Shown one piece after another: positions 1 to 5,889 of a DNA stretch of 6,257 bases. The stretch's first letter is position 1. Every line of letters starts with the position of its first letter. The translations under genes and the position numbers were made by a program. The notes under the pieces were generated by a model, which saw nothing but the letters and a program-made list of their open reading frames with translations, was not told where the DNA came from and ran no database searches. Source of the stretch: Streptosporangiaceae bacterium (GTDB lineage Bacteria; Actinomycetota; Actinomycetes; Streptosporangiales; Streptosporangiaceae). Where the stretch lies: contig JASHQP010000181.1 in assembly GCA_030039095.1 (NCBI GenBank), forward strand, positions 1 to 6,257, read 5' to 3'.

Positions 1-2
1 AG

Positions 3-551
3 TGCAACGCGCGGCCAGCGGCAGACGTCAAGATCACCGTCACCGACCTGCTCGTCCGGGCCTGCGCCACGGCGCTGGCCGCCCACCCGGACATCAACGC
101 ATCCTGGGACGAGACCCGCATCCTCCGGCATCGCCGAATCAGCATCGGCGTCGCGGTCGCCATCGACGACGGGCTCATCGTTCCGGTCATCCGCGACGCC
201 GACCGCAAGACCCTCACCGAGATCTCCCGCGAGGCCCGCAACCTGACCACCAGGGCGCGGGACCGCAAGCTCACCCCGGACGAGCTCGCCGGAGGCACCT
301 TCACCATCAGCAACCTCGGCATGTACGGCATCCGGCAGTTCACAGCGGTCATCAACCCCCCGCAGGCAGCCATCCTCGCCGTCGGCGAGGCTGTCCGGCA
401 GCCGGTCGTGCGCGATGACCAGATCACCATCGGGACGACCATGAGCCTGACGCTGTCCATCGACCACAGGGCCGTCGACGGCGCCACCGCCGCGGGCTTC
501 CTCACCAGCGTCCGGGAGCTAATCGAGCAGCCGCTGGCCATCGTGCTATGA
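3..551 (+). CDS. 2-oxoacid dehydrogenase E2 acyltransferase, C-terminal part (5' end outside window)
   Basis: This is the catalytic acyltransferase domain of a dihydrolipoamide acyltransferase, the E2 core of a pyruvate or branched-chain 2-oxoacid dehydrogenase complex. It moves an acyl group from lipoamide to CoA in the cytoplasm. The frame is open from base 3 and contains about 182 residues. Visible landmarks are ITVTDLLVRACATAL near the start, the strand ISIGVAVAIDDGLIVPVIRDAD, the GGTFTISNLGMYGIRQFTAVINPPQAAILAVG core, and DHRAVDGA at 462-485 carrying the catalytic His and Asp of the HxxxDG motif. It ends in TGA at 549-551 after a normal-looking tail (LIEQPLAIVL). The lipoyl and E1/E3-binding domains should lie left of the window. 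The GMYGI-FTAVINPP signature favours a pyruvate-type E2, but the substrate cannot be fixed from this domain. No partner E1 or E3 gene follows, so any operon lies upstream. Confidence 0.93.
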   Translation, partial: CNARPAADVKITVTDLLVRACATALAAHPDINASWDETRILRHRRISIGVAVAIDDGLIVPVIRDADRKTLTEISREARNLTTRARDRKLTPDELAGGTFTISNLGMYGIRQFTAVINPPQAAILAVGEAVRQPVVRDDQITIGTTMSLTLSIDHRAVDGATAAGFLTSVRELIEQPLAIVL

Positions 552-571
552 GCAGCCGTTTTACCTAACGG

Positions 572-676
572 TCAGGCGGCCAGGGCGCTGATCTTGACCA
601 GGTTGTGGGCGGGCCCCTTCGGTGCCGTCGAGGCGTGTGCGGCCCCAGCCGTAGCCCCGTTTGAGAAGCGGACGGT
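572..676 (-). pseudogene. Decayed C-terminus of a DDE transposase (IS5/ISNCY-like)
   Basis: Read on the minus strand, one frame gives PLLKRGYGWGRTRLDGTEGAR and a neighbouring frame gives AHNLVKISALAA followed by TGA (complement of 572-574). In intact actinobacterial DDE transposases, as I recall them, these two strings sit close together near the C-terminus as (H)LKR-YGW-RTRL-G--GAR, then about ten residues with W and G, then AHNLVKI--LAA. Here the connecting residues are missing and the frame changes, so a short internal deletion has occurred. Nothing upstream resembles the DDE core clearly. The remnant stops about 20 bp from the E2 stop codon, so the old element probably inserted just beyond that gene. 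The family assignment is from memory of conserved tails and is tentative; that it is a transposase tail is more secure. Confidence 0.6.
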
Positions 677-769
677 CGCATCTCGGTCGTAGCAGTGCAC
701 TGCGACGTGGTCGACACCTCGGTGAAGACTGTTCGAACTCATGTTGCCCTTACCTACAGTCGGATGATG

Positions 770-782
770 GGAACGCTGTTCC
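770..782. terminator. Small hairpin downstream of the LVIVD gene (weak terminator candidate)
   Basis: GGAAC-GCT-GTTCC forms a perfect 5-bp stem with a 3-base loop, 50 bp past the stop codon of the minus-strand LVIVD gene. There is no clear T-run after it on either strand and the stem is short, so it may be chance. The rest of 677-831 shows no gene I can support. Confidence 0.18.
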
Positions 783-831
783 TCGGTTCGTTAAGAGCGT
801 GTCGGCGACTGCTGGTTCGGCGCAGTGCCTG

Positions 832-2067
832 TTAAATGCCGGTGTACTCGGCGACGTCGAGTCCGCCGTTGTAGTCGGTGGTGAAGCAGAGTCCGTCGCC
901 GCGGACGTAGACGTCGGCAGTCTGGATGACGGCTTTGCCGCCGGGCCGCGGGTCGATGACCCGTTCCGGTGGGGCCGGGACGAAGGCCCCGATCTGCCGG
1001 GGTTCAAATTGGTTGGTGATGTCGAAGACGCGCAGGCCGGCGTTCTGGTAGGTGGCGAAGATGATGTTCTCCGACGTGAAGCTGCCGGGCCTGTTTTCGT
1101 GCAGGTTGTGTGGGCCGAAGTGCCGGCCCTTGGTCGCGTAGGCGTCCTCGCGCGGTGTGGGGAACGTGGCGATGCTGATCGGGTTAGTGCGCTCGCGGAT
1201 GTCGAACACCCACACGTGCTTGAGCCCGTCGGACAGTTCGTCTGCCGTGGCCTCGTCGGCGACGATCAGGAGGTCGCGGTTCGGCAACGGGAGGGAGGTA
1301 TGCGTTCCGCCGCCGAACGGAGGTGACCAGTTCCGGTAGACGATCTGCTTCGGGGCGGTCCGGTCGGTGATGTCGAGCAGTGCGAGCCCGCCGTCCCGCC
1401 ACGAGGAGTACGCGGTGTCGCCATCGATGATCGCGTGGTGCAGGGCGTAGCGCCATTTATCTGCGTCCCATGAGGGTTTCTCGCCTGCGGCGAAGTTCAT
1501 GCCCGGGAGCCAGTACTCGCCGATGAACTCTGGCTTCGCCGGGGCTTGCAGGTCGATCACGCGGAAGATGTAATCGCTGAACCCGTCTGCCAAGACGGAC
1601 GCGTAGGCATACCGGCCGCCGGGATACCAGAGCCGGTGCACTCCGATCCCGTCAACGGGAAGGAACGAGATCTTCTTTGGCGTCTCCGGGCTGGAGACGT
1701 CGTAGACTGCGACTCCGGCGCTCCAGTTCTGCTGCTGGTCCTTCAGTCGTGTTCCGACCGAGCCGCTGTAGTAGTTCGTCTCGACAGCGAGCGTCTTCCA
1801 TAGGTCCCTGGCGTGGATGACGAGCAGCAGGTCATCGGCGGCCTGAAGATGGATGTTCCAGGTGTTCTCGGGAGCCGCCTCGAAGTGGACCGTCTGCGGA
1901 CTCGCCGGATCGCGGACATCGATGATGGAGAAGCCGCCGCTGAAGACGTGCCCGATGAAGACGTGCCCGCGCCAGTACTGGAGTTGCATCCCGTCCGCGC
2001 GGCCACCCTGATCGCTGTGGCCGACATGCCGGAATCCGATCGACAGCTCCGGGGATCGCAGCACCAT
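832..2067 (-). CDS. LVIVD-repeat beta-propeller protein
   Basis: This is a 411-residue protein of the LVIVD-repeat family (COG5276-like). The repeat unit, a G-x-hydrophobic-DI/V-x-x-P-x-x-P motif, recurs at about residues 45-62 (GGFSIIDVRDPASPQ), 118-134 (GVAVYDVSSPETPKKI), 168-183, 227-243 (GLALLDITDRTAPKQI), 284-300 (VWVFDIRERTNPISI) and 344-360 (LRVFDITNQFEPRQI). A last partial strand is GGLDVAEY near 401. That suggests a closed six- or seven-bladed propeller. Conserved polar loops include GVHRLWYPG (142-150), HH (210-211), THTSLP and GPHNLHENRPGSF. No signal peptide or membrane segment is visible, so it is probably cytoplasmic. ATG at 2067 is chosen because GGGAG lies 6 bases upstream. 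The frame stays open 73 codons further up but those residues are arginine/proline-rich and lie antisense to the LuxR fragment. The molecular function of this family is poorly known; binding or scaffolding is an inference from the fold. The frame is intact with no decay. Confidence 0.9.
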   Translation of the reverse strand: MVLRSPELSIGFRHVGHSDQGGRADGMQLQYWRGHVFIGHVFSGGFSIIDVRDPASPQTVHFEAAPENTWNIHLQAADDLLLVIHARDLWKTLAVETNYYSGSVGTRLKDQQQNWSAGVAVYDVSSPETPKKISFLPVDGIGVHRLWYPGGRYAYASVLADGFSDYIFRVIDLQAPAKPEFIGEYWLPGMNFAAGEKPSWDADKWRYALHHAIIDGDTAYSSWRDGGLALLDITDRTAPKQIVYRNWSPPFGGGTHTSLPLPNRDLLIVADEATADELSDGLKHVWVFDIRERTNPISIATFPTPREDAYATKGRHFGPHNLHENRPGSFTSENIIFATYQNAGLRVFDITNQFEPRQIGAFVPAPPERVIDPRPGGKAVIQTADVYVRGDGLCFTTDYNGGLDVAEYTGI

Positions 2068-2073
2068 GATCAG

Positions 2074-2078
2074 CTCCC
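2074..2078 (-). promoter_or_regulatory. Ribosome binding site of the LVIVD gene
   Basis: GGGAG on the minus strand with a 6-base spacer to ATG 2067. It decides the start against the longer open frame. The inverted-repeat copy at 2096-2111 lies only 28 bp above the start codon, so little native leader remains if that repeat marks a breakpoint. Confidence 0.75.
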
Positions 2079-2095
2079 AACTGCGGCGACGGCTG

Positions 2096-2111
2096 CTTCC
2101 GCCACCCGCTG
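2096..2111 (+). repeat. Left copy of a 16-bp inverted repeat (rearrangement scar)
   Basis: CTTCCGCCACCCGCTG reads 5'-3' on the + strand here, and its exact complement stands at 3925-3940. Both copies encode FRHPL, a string well conserved in LuxR-family ATPases just after the NTPase domain. Identity stops at base 16 on both sides. The copies lie exactly where regulator homology begins on the plus strand and essentially ends on the minus strand. Confidence 0.8.
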
Positions 2112-2690
2112 ACTGCCCGGGTTGTCGTGCAACGGGCGACCCGAGCCGAGGCACGCGACGCGCATCGCGCGCTCGGGGAAGCTTATCTGCGACGCCCGGA
2201 TGGTCTGGAGCGAGCGGCGTGGCACCTGGCCGAAGCGGCGACCTCCGCTGATGACGAGGTGGCCGACCTGCTCGAACGTGCTGCACGGACTACCCTCGGC
2301 CGAGGTGACGCTCTTACTGCGGTCGAGTCGCTGGTTCGCGCCGCCTCGCTGAGCGAGACGAACGCCGACCGCACGCGACGAATCGCGCAGGCAGCGTGGC
2401 TGGGCTCTGAGGTAACCGGCAACCTGTCCGCCGTCGCTGAGATGCTGGCGGCAGCGCGCGTCGCCGATCCCGACTTCCGCACGGGCTTGGCTGCCGCCGC
2501 AGCCGCCGCCTCGGCCCTTCTCAACAGCGACGGCGACGTCGACACTGCCCACCGCCTGCTCGTCTCGGCTGTGGAGAACTACGCACACCGTCAGGCCGCC
2601 GACGATCGTGTGCTCATTGACGCACTCACAACGCTCAACCTGATCTGCTGGTACGGCGGACATGAAGAGCTGTGGGCCCGTACCGTGCAG
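2097..2690 (+). pseudogene. LuxR-family ATP-binding regulator (LAL/MalT type), middle fragment
   Basis: The frame starts without a start codon at FRHPL and reads TARVVVQRATRAEARDAHRALG, LERAAWHLAEAA, DDEVADLLERAA and VESLVRAASLSETNADRTRRI, ending in ICWYGGHEELW at 2675. This is the winged-helix and helical-repeat stretch that follows the NTPase in large LuxR regulators; AHRALGEA and AWHLAEAA are typical landmarks. It lacks the Walker ATPase before it and the C-terminal LuxR helix-turn-helix after it, so it cannot be a working regulator. Similarity to the family fades soon after ELW. The same frame runs on to a TAG at 3039-3041 through Pro/Arg/Ser-rich sequence that I do not think belongs to the gene. 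GTG at 2127 could open a 304-aa chimeric frame, but no ribosome binding site is evident. The missing N-terminal part appears to be the minus-strand piece at 3925-4417. Confidence 0.75.
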
Positions 2691-3037
2691 CGGTCATGCG
2701 CGGCCACCTCCTGCAGCGGCACCCCCACCGGATGGGAACAGGCGCGCCGCCCGCCAGAGCCCCGGTCAGTACAGGAGACTGACACACGCGCACGCAGCAG
2801 CAACGGGGGATACCCGGCAAGGGGCTCCGGCGCCAATCCAGGACACGGCCTCAAACGGTCCAAGCACAAGCAGCGACGACGGGCGGCACGTTACCACGAC
2901 TGTGCACCCCCAGCCCGCCAGCCGCTGCCGAACCCGGCCAAAACCCCAGCCACCACCGGCCTCCAACCCACCCAGCCACGGGAGGGGACCCAGTTTTCGT
3001 GCCCCACGGCAGCACCGCACAGCGGAGCAGTCCCTTT
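2691..3037. other. No recognisable gene; C-rich, strand-asymmetric stretch
   Basis: About 350 bp between the LuxR fragment and the NHL-like gene. From about 2890 to 3000 the + strand is dominated by C and A (runs such as ACCCCCAGCCCGCC and AAAACCCCAGCCACCACC), giving Pro-rich translations in several frames and Gly/Trp-rich ones on the other strand. A short basic string, KRSKHKQRRRAAR, occurs in the plus frame near 2850-2890. I recognise no domain in any frame, no LuxR helix-turn-helix, and no clear hairpin. It may be debris from the lost regulator C-terminus or from an insertion. Confidence 0.5.
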
Positions 3038-3874
3038 CTAGGACAATAGGACGAGGGCCTGGCCGTTGAGCCTTGCCAGTGGTGCGACCACACCGAGGGA
3101 TCTGCCGCTGGAGAACTCGAAGGCAATGACATGGTCTTTGCCGACGCAGTAGAGCCGGCCGTCGGATCCGAGCCGCAGTCCGCGCGGCCGGGCGAACCGT
3201 ACGGAGGGTTCGGGCATGAACAGGCGCAGGATCTGCCCGGTAGAGGGGTCGTATTCCCGGATGCTCACGGTTGCGTCGGGGGAGCCGTAGGGCCATTCGC
3301 TGCTGACGAGGATGTTGCCGGTGGGCGCGACGGTCAGGTCGAGAGGACTCAGTTCGGGGTCATCGACGAGCCGGCGGGTGCGCAGCGTTCGCTGCCGGTC
3401 GAAGACGACGATGGTGTTGTCGCCCTCGCCGGAGGGCCCGATACCCGAGGCTAGGTACAACTGACCGTCGGCGCCGAAGCCGAACCCCCGAGGGAATGGA
3501 ACAATCGCGTCCGGCAGGACCGGTTCACCTTCGTGGTCGAGTAGGGCCGGCAGGGCGAGGATCGTCCTGCGGCGGCGCAGCCCGATGTAGTAGCGGCCGT
3601 CCGGCCCGAACACCCCGCCGCCTGGATCGAGCCCGCCGATACGCCCCGAGTCCAGCGCGACCCTTCCGTTCCGGTCGAGTGCCAGTACCCGGTCGTCACC
3701 GCTGTTGAGATAGACGAGGTCGCCGGACCGGTCGAGGATCAGGCCGCGCGGATCGGTGATCCGGCGGTCGTCGCTGAACGGCCCGGTGAACGTGCCATCG
3801 GCGGTGAAACTTAGCACCGCGCCGTAGCCGTCACCGTTGATGCCGCTGGCGCTGGTGACCAGGATCCGGGTCAT
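3038..3874 (-). CDS. NHL/SMP-30-like beta-propeller protein
   Basis: A 278-residue protein with repeated propeller blades of the type P-R-G-hydrophobic-x-D/x-G-x-L-Y-hydrophobic-x-S/G. Examples are PRGLILDRSGDLVYLNSGDDRVLALD (42-67), VFGPDGRYYIGL (88-99), PRGFGFGADGQLYLASG (128-144), LTVAPTGNILVSSEWPYG (180-197) and RPRGLRLGSDGRLYCVGKDHVIAFEF (229-254). The pattern fits a six-bladed NHL, Vgb or SMP-30/gluconolactonase-like fold. The catalytic metal-site residues of SMP-30 lactonases are not obvious to me, so I do not call an enzyme. There is no signal peptide or membrane segment. ATG at 3874 is preferred over an in-frame ATG at 3907 because GGAAGGA lies 9 bases before it and the extra 11 residues look like leader. 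The stop TAG (3040-3038) overlaps the stop of the opposing chimeric frame in the bases CTAG. The frame is intact. It shares a propeller architecture with the LVIVD protein but not an evident sequence family. Confidence 0.85.
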   Translation of the reverse strand: MTRILVTSASGINGDGYGAVLSFTADGTFTGPFSDDRRITDPRGLILDRSGDLVYLNSGDDRVLALDRNGRVALDSGRIGGLDPGGGVFGPDGRYYIGLRRRRTILALPALLDHEGEPVLPDAIVPFPRGFGFGADGQLYLASGIGPSGEGDNTIVVFDRQRTLRTRRLVDDPELSPLDLTVAPTGNILVSSEWPYGSPDATVSIREYDPSTGQILRLFMPEPSVRFARPRGLRLGSDGRLYCVGKDHVIAFEFSSGRSLGVVAPLARLNGQALVLLS

Positions 3875-3883
3875 GTGTTTAAG

Positions 3884-3890
3884 TCCTTCC
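3884..3890 (-). promoter_or_regulatory. Ribosome binding site of the NHL-like gene
   Basis: GGAAGGA on the minus strand, 9 bases before ATG 3874. It supports the shorter start. The right inverted-repeat copy (3925-3940) is 50 bp above the start codon. Confidence 0.65.
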
Positions 3891-3924
3891 GTCTGCGGCA
3901 TCGGCACCGTAACGACGGGTGCGC

Positions 3925-3940
3925 CAGCGGGTGGCGGAAG
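3925..3940 (-). repeat. Right copy of the 16-bp inverted repeat
   Basis: CAGCGGGTGGCGGAAG on the + strand, the exact complement of 2096-2111. On the minus strand it encodes FRHPL at the end of the NTPase piece, in the same codon phase as in the left copy, so recombination between copies keeps the reading frame. Confidence 0.8.
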
Positions 3941-4417
3941 GCGAGCACGCGGTCGGTGACGGTCACCAGGCCGGCCTGCTCGGCCGGGCCCAGCGCCGAG
4001 GCGTCGAGATCAAGCACATGAGCCGCTGTCAGCACAAGACCAAGCTCGTCGGTATCTGCCGCGGCAGCGATGAGCAGCAGCATGCGCGTCGCGTCGGGCA
4101 CGGAGCCAATCTGGCGTCCATAGACCTGCTGCACCCGTTTCCCAGCCCGCAGTGGCGCGGGACTATTGTCCGAGCCGAAAGCGCCCACGGCCTGGGCGGC
4201 ACGGGCCAGCTCAATGATGGCCAGAGGATTTCCGGCCGAGTCGCCGAGCACGCGCTCGATCAGAAGCGGATCCAGGTCAGCGGCCTCAGCCCGGAGTAGC
4301 CTCGCCGCGGATCACTGCGCCGCCACCGCGGTCGGCCCGGGCGGCGTCCAGCATTGCGGTAATCGCGCCAGTTTCTGCGTCACGCCCGTACAGCGCCTTA
4401 CCCCGGCTCACCGGCAT
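3925..4417 (-). pseudogene. LuxR-family ATP-binding regulator, N-terminal fragment with ATPase core deleted
   Basis: Minus-strand ATG 4417 opens MPVSRGKALYGRDAETGAI, then TAMLDAARADRGGGAVIRGEA. This is the family start: a GRD/E-E box, then the strand that normally runs into the Walker A loop GEAGxGKS/T. At RGEA the Walker A glycines and lysine are missing; this frame stops at TGA 4288-4286. A second frame takes over near 4302 with RLLRAEAADLDPLLIERVLG, then DSAGNPLAIIELARAA, RVQQVYGRQIGSVPDATRMLLLIAAAADT, ALGPAEQAGLV and VLAFRHPL. That is the later NTPase segment (GNPLAL--L, LP--TR-LLL-AA, RHPL). The deletion removed both Walker motifs, probably 200 or more residues, and shifted the frame. 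After FRHPL the frame gives AHPSLRC and stops at 3871. It lies divergent to the MFS gene, as a local regulator might. GTG 4429 is an alternative start. ATPase function must be lost. Confidence 0.78.
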
Positions 4418-4802
4418 CCCCGCTCTCACCCCGCTGCATTTCACCCTACCTGGGATAGATGAAGCTGCCAGTGGGTGCCGCTAATGGAGCTATGACGCAT
4501 ATCGCCGGGCAGGCCACACGGCCGCGCAACCGGTCGGCGGACGCGGCGCGCTCGGCAGCTACCACGTAATGGCTGACGACAGTCGGCAGCGCCCGGTGAT
4601 CGAGCGCGGCGCGATGACCGAGCCGCTGGCCTGGTACACACGCGCTCCTCGCCCTCGGACGAGGAGATCGCGGTGCCGTCCACCCGTGGTGCAGCGCCGC
4701 CGGGCTGCGTCGATGCTTCTGGCGCATGAATGGCCGCGTTGTTTGTCGTTGATCGGCAGGTCGGCCGCGGGCCACGGTGGAGACCAGACAAGCGGAAACA
4801 GC
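4418..4802. other. Divergent intergenic region without a recognised gene
   Basis: This stretch lies between the divergent starts of the regulator remnant (4417) and the MFS gene (4817). Both strands carry short open frames, such as a + frame from 4569 beginning MADDSRQRPVIERGAM and a minus frame with VVSHYVVAAERAASADRLRG. I recognise none of them, and their arginine/proline-rich composition suggests chance GC-rich open frames or old debris. It should contain the MFS promoter, but I cannot point to a reliable -10/-35 pair or operator. Confidence 0.5.
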
Positions 4803-4809
4803 GAAGGAG
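4803..4809 (+). promoter_or_regulatory. Ribosome binding site of the MFS gene
   Basis: GAAGGAG with a 7-base spacer to ATG 4817. It is the strongest translation start signal in this part of the window. It points to a start in a different frame from the first transmembrane segments, which exposes a frameshift near 4855. Confidence 0.75.
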
Positions 4810-4816
4810 CCAAGTG

Positions 4817-5505
4817 ATGCGCGTTCCGTCGGTTGCGGCGGTCCTTCCCAGTTTGCCCGGCGCGCAGGCCGGTCCTGCTGATGGCGCTGGGGACGTTCGC
4901 TCTCGGCACGGACGCATTCGTCATCAGCGGCGTGCTGCCGAAAGTCGGTGCCAGCCTCGGCGTCTCACTGGAGGTGGCCGGGCTCCTCGTCACGGTCTTC
5001 TCCGGAGCCTACGCGGTGAGCGCTCCGGTGCTGGCGGTGGCAACCGGTGGCATGAGCCGTAAGAAGGCGATGGTCACGGCCCTCGCCGTGTTCGCCGTAG
5101 CGAACGTGCTGGCCGCGGTGGCGCCGGACACGGGGCCATGGTTGCCGCCAGGGTGCTCGCTGCGCTCGGCGTCGGACTCTACACGTCCTCGGCGATGGCG
5201 GCGGCGAGTTCGCAGGCGCGGCCGGCGGAATGGAGGCGCGTGCTGGCCACAGTGCTGGGCAGCCTGACACTAGCGACCGCGTTCGGCGTCCCGTTCGGCC
5301 CGCTGATCAGTCAGGCGGCGCAGTGGCGGGCCACGTTCGTGTTCGTGGCGCTGCTCGGCGTGCTCGCGCTCGCGGGCCTGCAGCACTCGCTGCCCGCGAT
5401 TCCCTCACCGGGAGTCGCTTCCCTCCGTGACCGGGCGAGCGCGGCCACCGTGCGCGGCGTGCCGTCGACGCTGGTGTCGCTCGCCTTGGCGATCTGCGGC
5501 ATCCG
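4817..5505 (+). pseudogene. MFS (DHA1-type) drug efflux transporter, frameshifted and truncated
   Basis: This is the N-terminal half of a 12-helix proton-driven exporter of the AraJ/CmlR-like DHA1 group in the cytoplasmic membrane. From ATG 4817 the frame begins MRVPSVAAVLPSLPGA. Homology then moves to the next frame: RPVLLMALGTFALGTDAFVI (helix 1), then SGVLPKVGASLG, VAGLLVTVFSGAYAVSAPVL (2), the loop SRKKAM and a third helix ending AAVAPD. Near 5132-5138, in a GGGGCC run, homology returns to the first frame with MVAARVLAALGVGLYTSSAM (4), LATAFGVPFGPLIS with WRATF (5) and VFVALLGVLALAGL (6). The two shifts cancel (one extra base, one missing). Helix 7 begins at STLVSLALAICG and then homology stops near 5500; the frame ends at TGA 5564-5566. 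About 200 C-terminal residues are missing, apparently replaced by the mobile element to the right. Substrate unknown. Confidence 0.82.
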
Positions 5506-5889
5506 GCGGTTGACTATTTGCCCGCTATTCCTGGTTGGTTCCCGTCAGTTCCCGATAGCGTGCTGAGTTGGTGCTGACTCTCTAACCTCGATTCCCGGGA
5601 AGCGGTCTGGGGCCGTCTGGTGCGGCGGGCTGAGCGGACGTTCGGCAGTTTCCGCCGGTAGAGGGAATGCAGGGTAGCTGGCTGCGCCTGCTCTCAACTG
5701 ATTGTCCGGAACTAGCCATCGGGCTGCTGACAGAACGGTTTCGCGATGCCAGCTGGGGTATCTGGTGCTACTGGCCAGGCGTTACCGCAGGTTACATAGG
5801 TACCGCTCGAGAGCTACTGTGCGCCGGCCGCAGGCGTGCGTGATTATGGCTCTGTCGTATCAGGCTCCAGGCTCCCAGGATCAGTTGAG
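5506..5889 (+). mobile_element. Probable left end and leader of an insertion sequence
   Basis: This interval begins where MFS homology breaks off and ends at the start of a transposase reading in the same direction. It is visibly less GC-biased than its surroundings and holds no protein I recognise; the small frame at 5702-5893 looks like chance. The first 50 bases (GTTGACTATTTGCCCGCTATT onward) contain a direct repeat GTTCCCG at 5538-5544 and 5548-5554, as might be found at a transposase-binding terminus. The true element boundary and any terminal inverted repeat cannot be established because the other end lies outside the window. Confidence 0.45.

Noticed and set aside
2..418. A 138-codon + strand frame at the left edge rich in Arg, His and Pro
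   Set aside because: It is out of phase with the E2 domain, which is unambiguous in the frame beginning at base 3.
556..571. CCGTT-TTACCT-AACGG hairpin after the E2 stop as a terminator
   Set aside because: The stem is only 5 bp with no T-run, so it is too weak to call.
661..1326. A 221-codon + strand open frame
   Set aside because: It is mostly antisense to the LVIVD gene, has no recognisable motif, and its composition is that of the reverse of a GC-rich gene.
2068..2286. An open extension of the LVIVD frame 73 codons upstream, to an in-frame start at 2286
   Set aside because: The extra residues are Arg/Pro-rich, lie antisense to the LuxR fragment, and the good ribosome binding site is directly before ATG 2067.
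2096..3940. The 16-bp inverted repeat as a site-specific invertible switch
   Set aside because: No recombinase gene is next to it, the repeat is just the conserved FRHPL codons, and the regulator carries further lesions, so active phase variation is unlikely.
4441..4993. Overlapping minus-strand open frames of 109-158 codons
   Set aside because: No domain is recognisable, they overlap the start of the MFS gene antisense, and the composition is typical of chance GC-rich frames.
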